The translations under genes were made by a program, and so were the position numbers. The notes beneath the pieces are model-generated. The model saw only the letters and a list, made by a program, of their open reading frames with translations. It was not told the DNA's origin and searched no databases. Of a DNA stretch of 64,000 nt, positions 63,698 to 64,000 are shown piece by piece (the first letter of the stretch is position 1; each line of letters begins with the position of its first letter). The DNA comes from Stigmatella ashevillena (GTDB taxonomy: Bacteria > Myxococcota > Myxococcia > Myxococcales > Myxococcaceae), in assembly GCF_028368975.1 (NCBI RefSeq), contig NZ_JAQNDM010000002.1, positions 7,000,425 through 7,064,424 of the forward strand, given 5' to 3'.

Positions 63698-63904
63698 ATG
63701 CGTCAAATCATCGTCGGTGCTGCACTGGCACTTGGCCTCGGAGTTGGCTTTACAGCAGGAATCCCGTCTGCGGAGGCGGCCCGTCTCCCCAAGCAACCCG
63801 CTGCGGCGTGCACTGAGTTCAAGTGTTCCCAGATCTGCTCGGAACGTGGCTACGACTACGGGTCGTGCGCCAGCGGTAGCTGTGTCTGTTACTTCTTGCC
63901 CTGA
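63698..63904 (+). CDS. secreted peptide with CS-alpha-beta defensin-like cysteine pattern
   Basis: 68 residues; ATG 63698 after GGGAGG. A signal peptide (IIVGAALALGLGVGFTAG ... AEA) probably ends near residue 27. Six Cys at 38, 43, 47, 57, 62 and 64 give C-x4-C-x3-C-x9-C-x4-C-x-C. CSQICSERGYDYGSC followed by CVC matches the CxxxC ... GxC ... CxC core of insect and fungal defensins. Defensin-like peptides have been reported from Anaeromyxobacter and Stigmatella, so a bacterial example is plausible. It lies 97 bases after S3. Antimicrobial or toxin action is inferred, not shown. Confidence 0.7.
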   Translation: MRQIIVGAALALGLGVGFTAGIPSAEAARLPKQPAAACTEFKCSQICSERGYDYGSCASGSCVCYFLP

Positions 63905-64000
63905 GAGGGTGTTGAACTAAGGCAAGGAGCCAGCTGACCGGCTGCGTGCATTGCTTGTTGCCGGGCCCGGCTCACTCCTGCACTGCACGGCTCCTGCGGA

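Overview
This window looks like a myxobacterial chromosome, most likely suborder Cystobacterineae (Stigmatella/Archangium/Cystobacter relatives). The evidence is high G+C with strong third-position bias, many lipoproteins, several Ser/Thr kinases including a 1,760-residue kinase/ATPase/GAF/histidine-kinase fusion, and a DUF2378 gene, a family described as myxobacteria-specific. The assignment is inferred from gene content; no rRNA or tRNA was found.

Layout. 1-168: 3' end of an unidentified gene. 173-4124 (-): four tandem, diverged lipoproteins sharing an H-x-C-x-H ... HTxYxV domain, then a membrane-anchored protein. 4349-11800 (-): EcsC-like protein, lipoprotein, giant sensor kinase, LEA-type lipoprotein. 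11925-17167 (+): lipoprotein hydrolase, NatAB-like ABC transporter, DUF2378 and DUF2804 proteins. 17201-18556 (-): HpcH/HpaI-type lyase. 18694-23262 (+): locus I of a dispersed family (JAMM lipoprotein, two-Cys lipoprotein, nucleotidyltransferase, receptor-like kinase, Cys-rich lipoprotein, small partner). 23302-23697 (-): GFA-family gene with an in-frame UGA at a zinc-binding Cys. 23719-28546 (-): purine ring catabolism (uraH, uraD, alc, allB and a two-Rossmann flavoprotein). 28672-29901 (-): secreted polysaccharide lyase. 30118-31234 (-): locus II. 31501-38109: M61-like peptidase, poly-Gly lipoprotein, PTP-like phosphatase, subclass B1 metallo-beta-lactamase, GH63-type glucosidase. 38135-39836 (-): a SycD-like chaperone with a DUF1521 self-cleaving protein, which resembles a type III secretion effector pair. 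40216-43812 (-): operator-controlled aldo/keto reductase and a kinase. 43877-45052 (-): locus III. 45089-50785 (-): complete seven-gene Mrp Na+/H+ antiporter. 50960-51672 (-): bfd-bfr with a Fur box. 51842-53290 (-): secreted chitinase. 53492-57475 (+): TadE/TadG-like operon. 57494-61058: unknowns, then a MarR regulator divergent from an aldo/keto reductase. 61113-63600 (+): locus IV, followed by a 68-residue secreted peptide with a defensin-like CS-alpha-beta cysteine pattern.

The main candidate for an undescribed system is the set of loci I-IV. Three JAMM/JAB metalloprotease-like proteins, five copies of a small two-cysteine lipoprotein domain and two transmembrane kinases with a Cys-rich outer tail recur next to each other in different combinations (J-S-K, J-S, J-A, A-K-S). 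They sit in DNA that looks more A/T-rich than its surroundings. Function is unknown; a cell-surface or kin-recognition/toxin role is inference only. The defensin-like peptide beside locus IV and the DUF1521/chaperone pair are the other strong leads.
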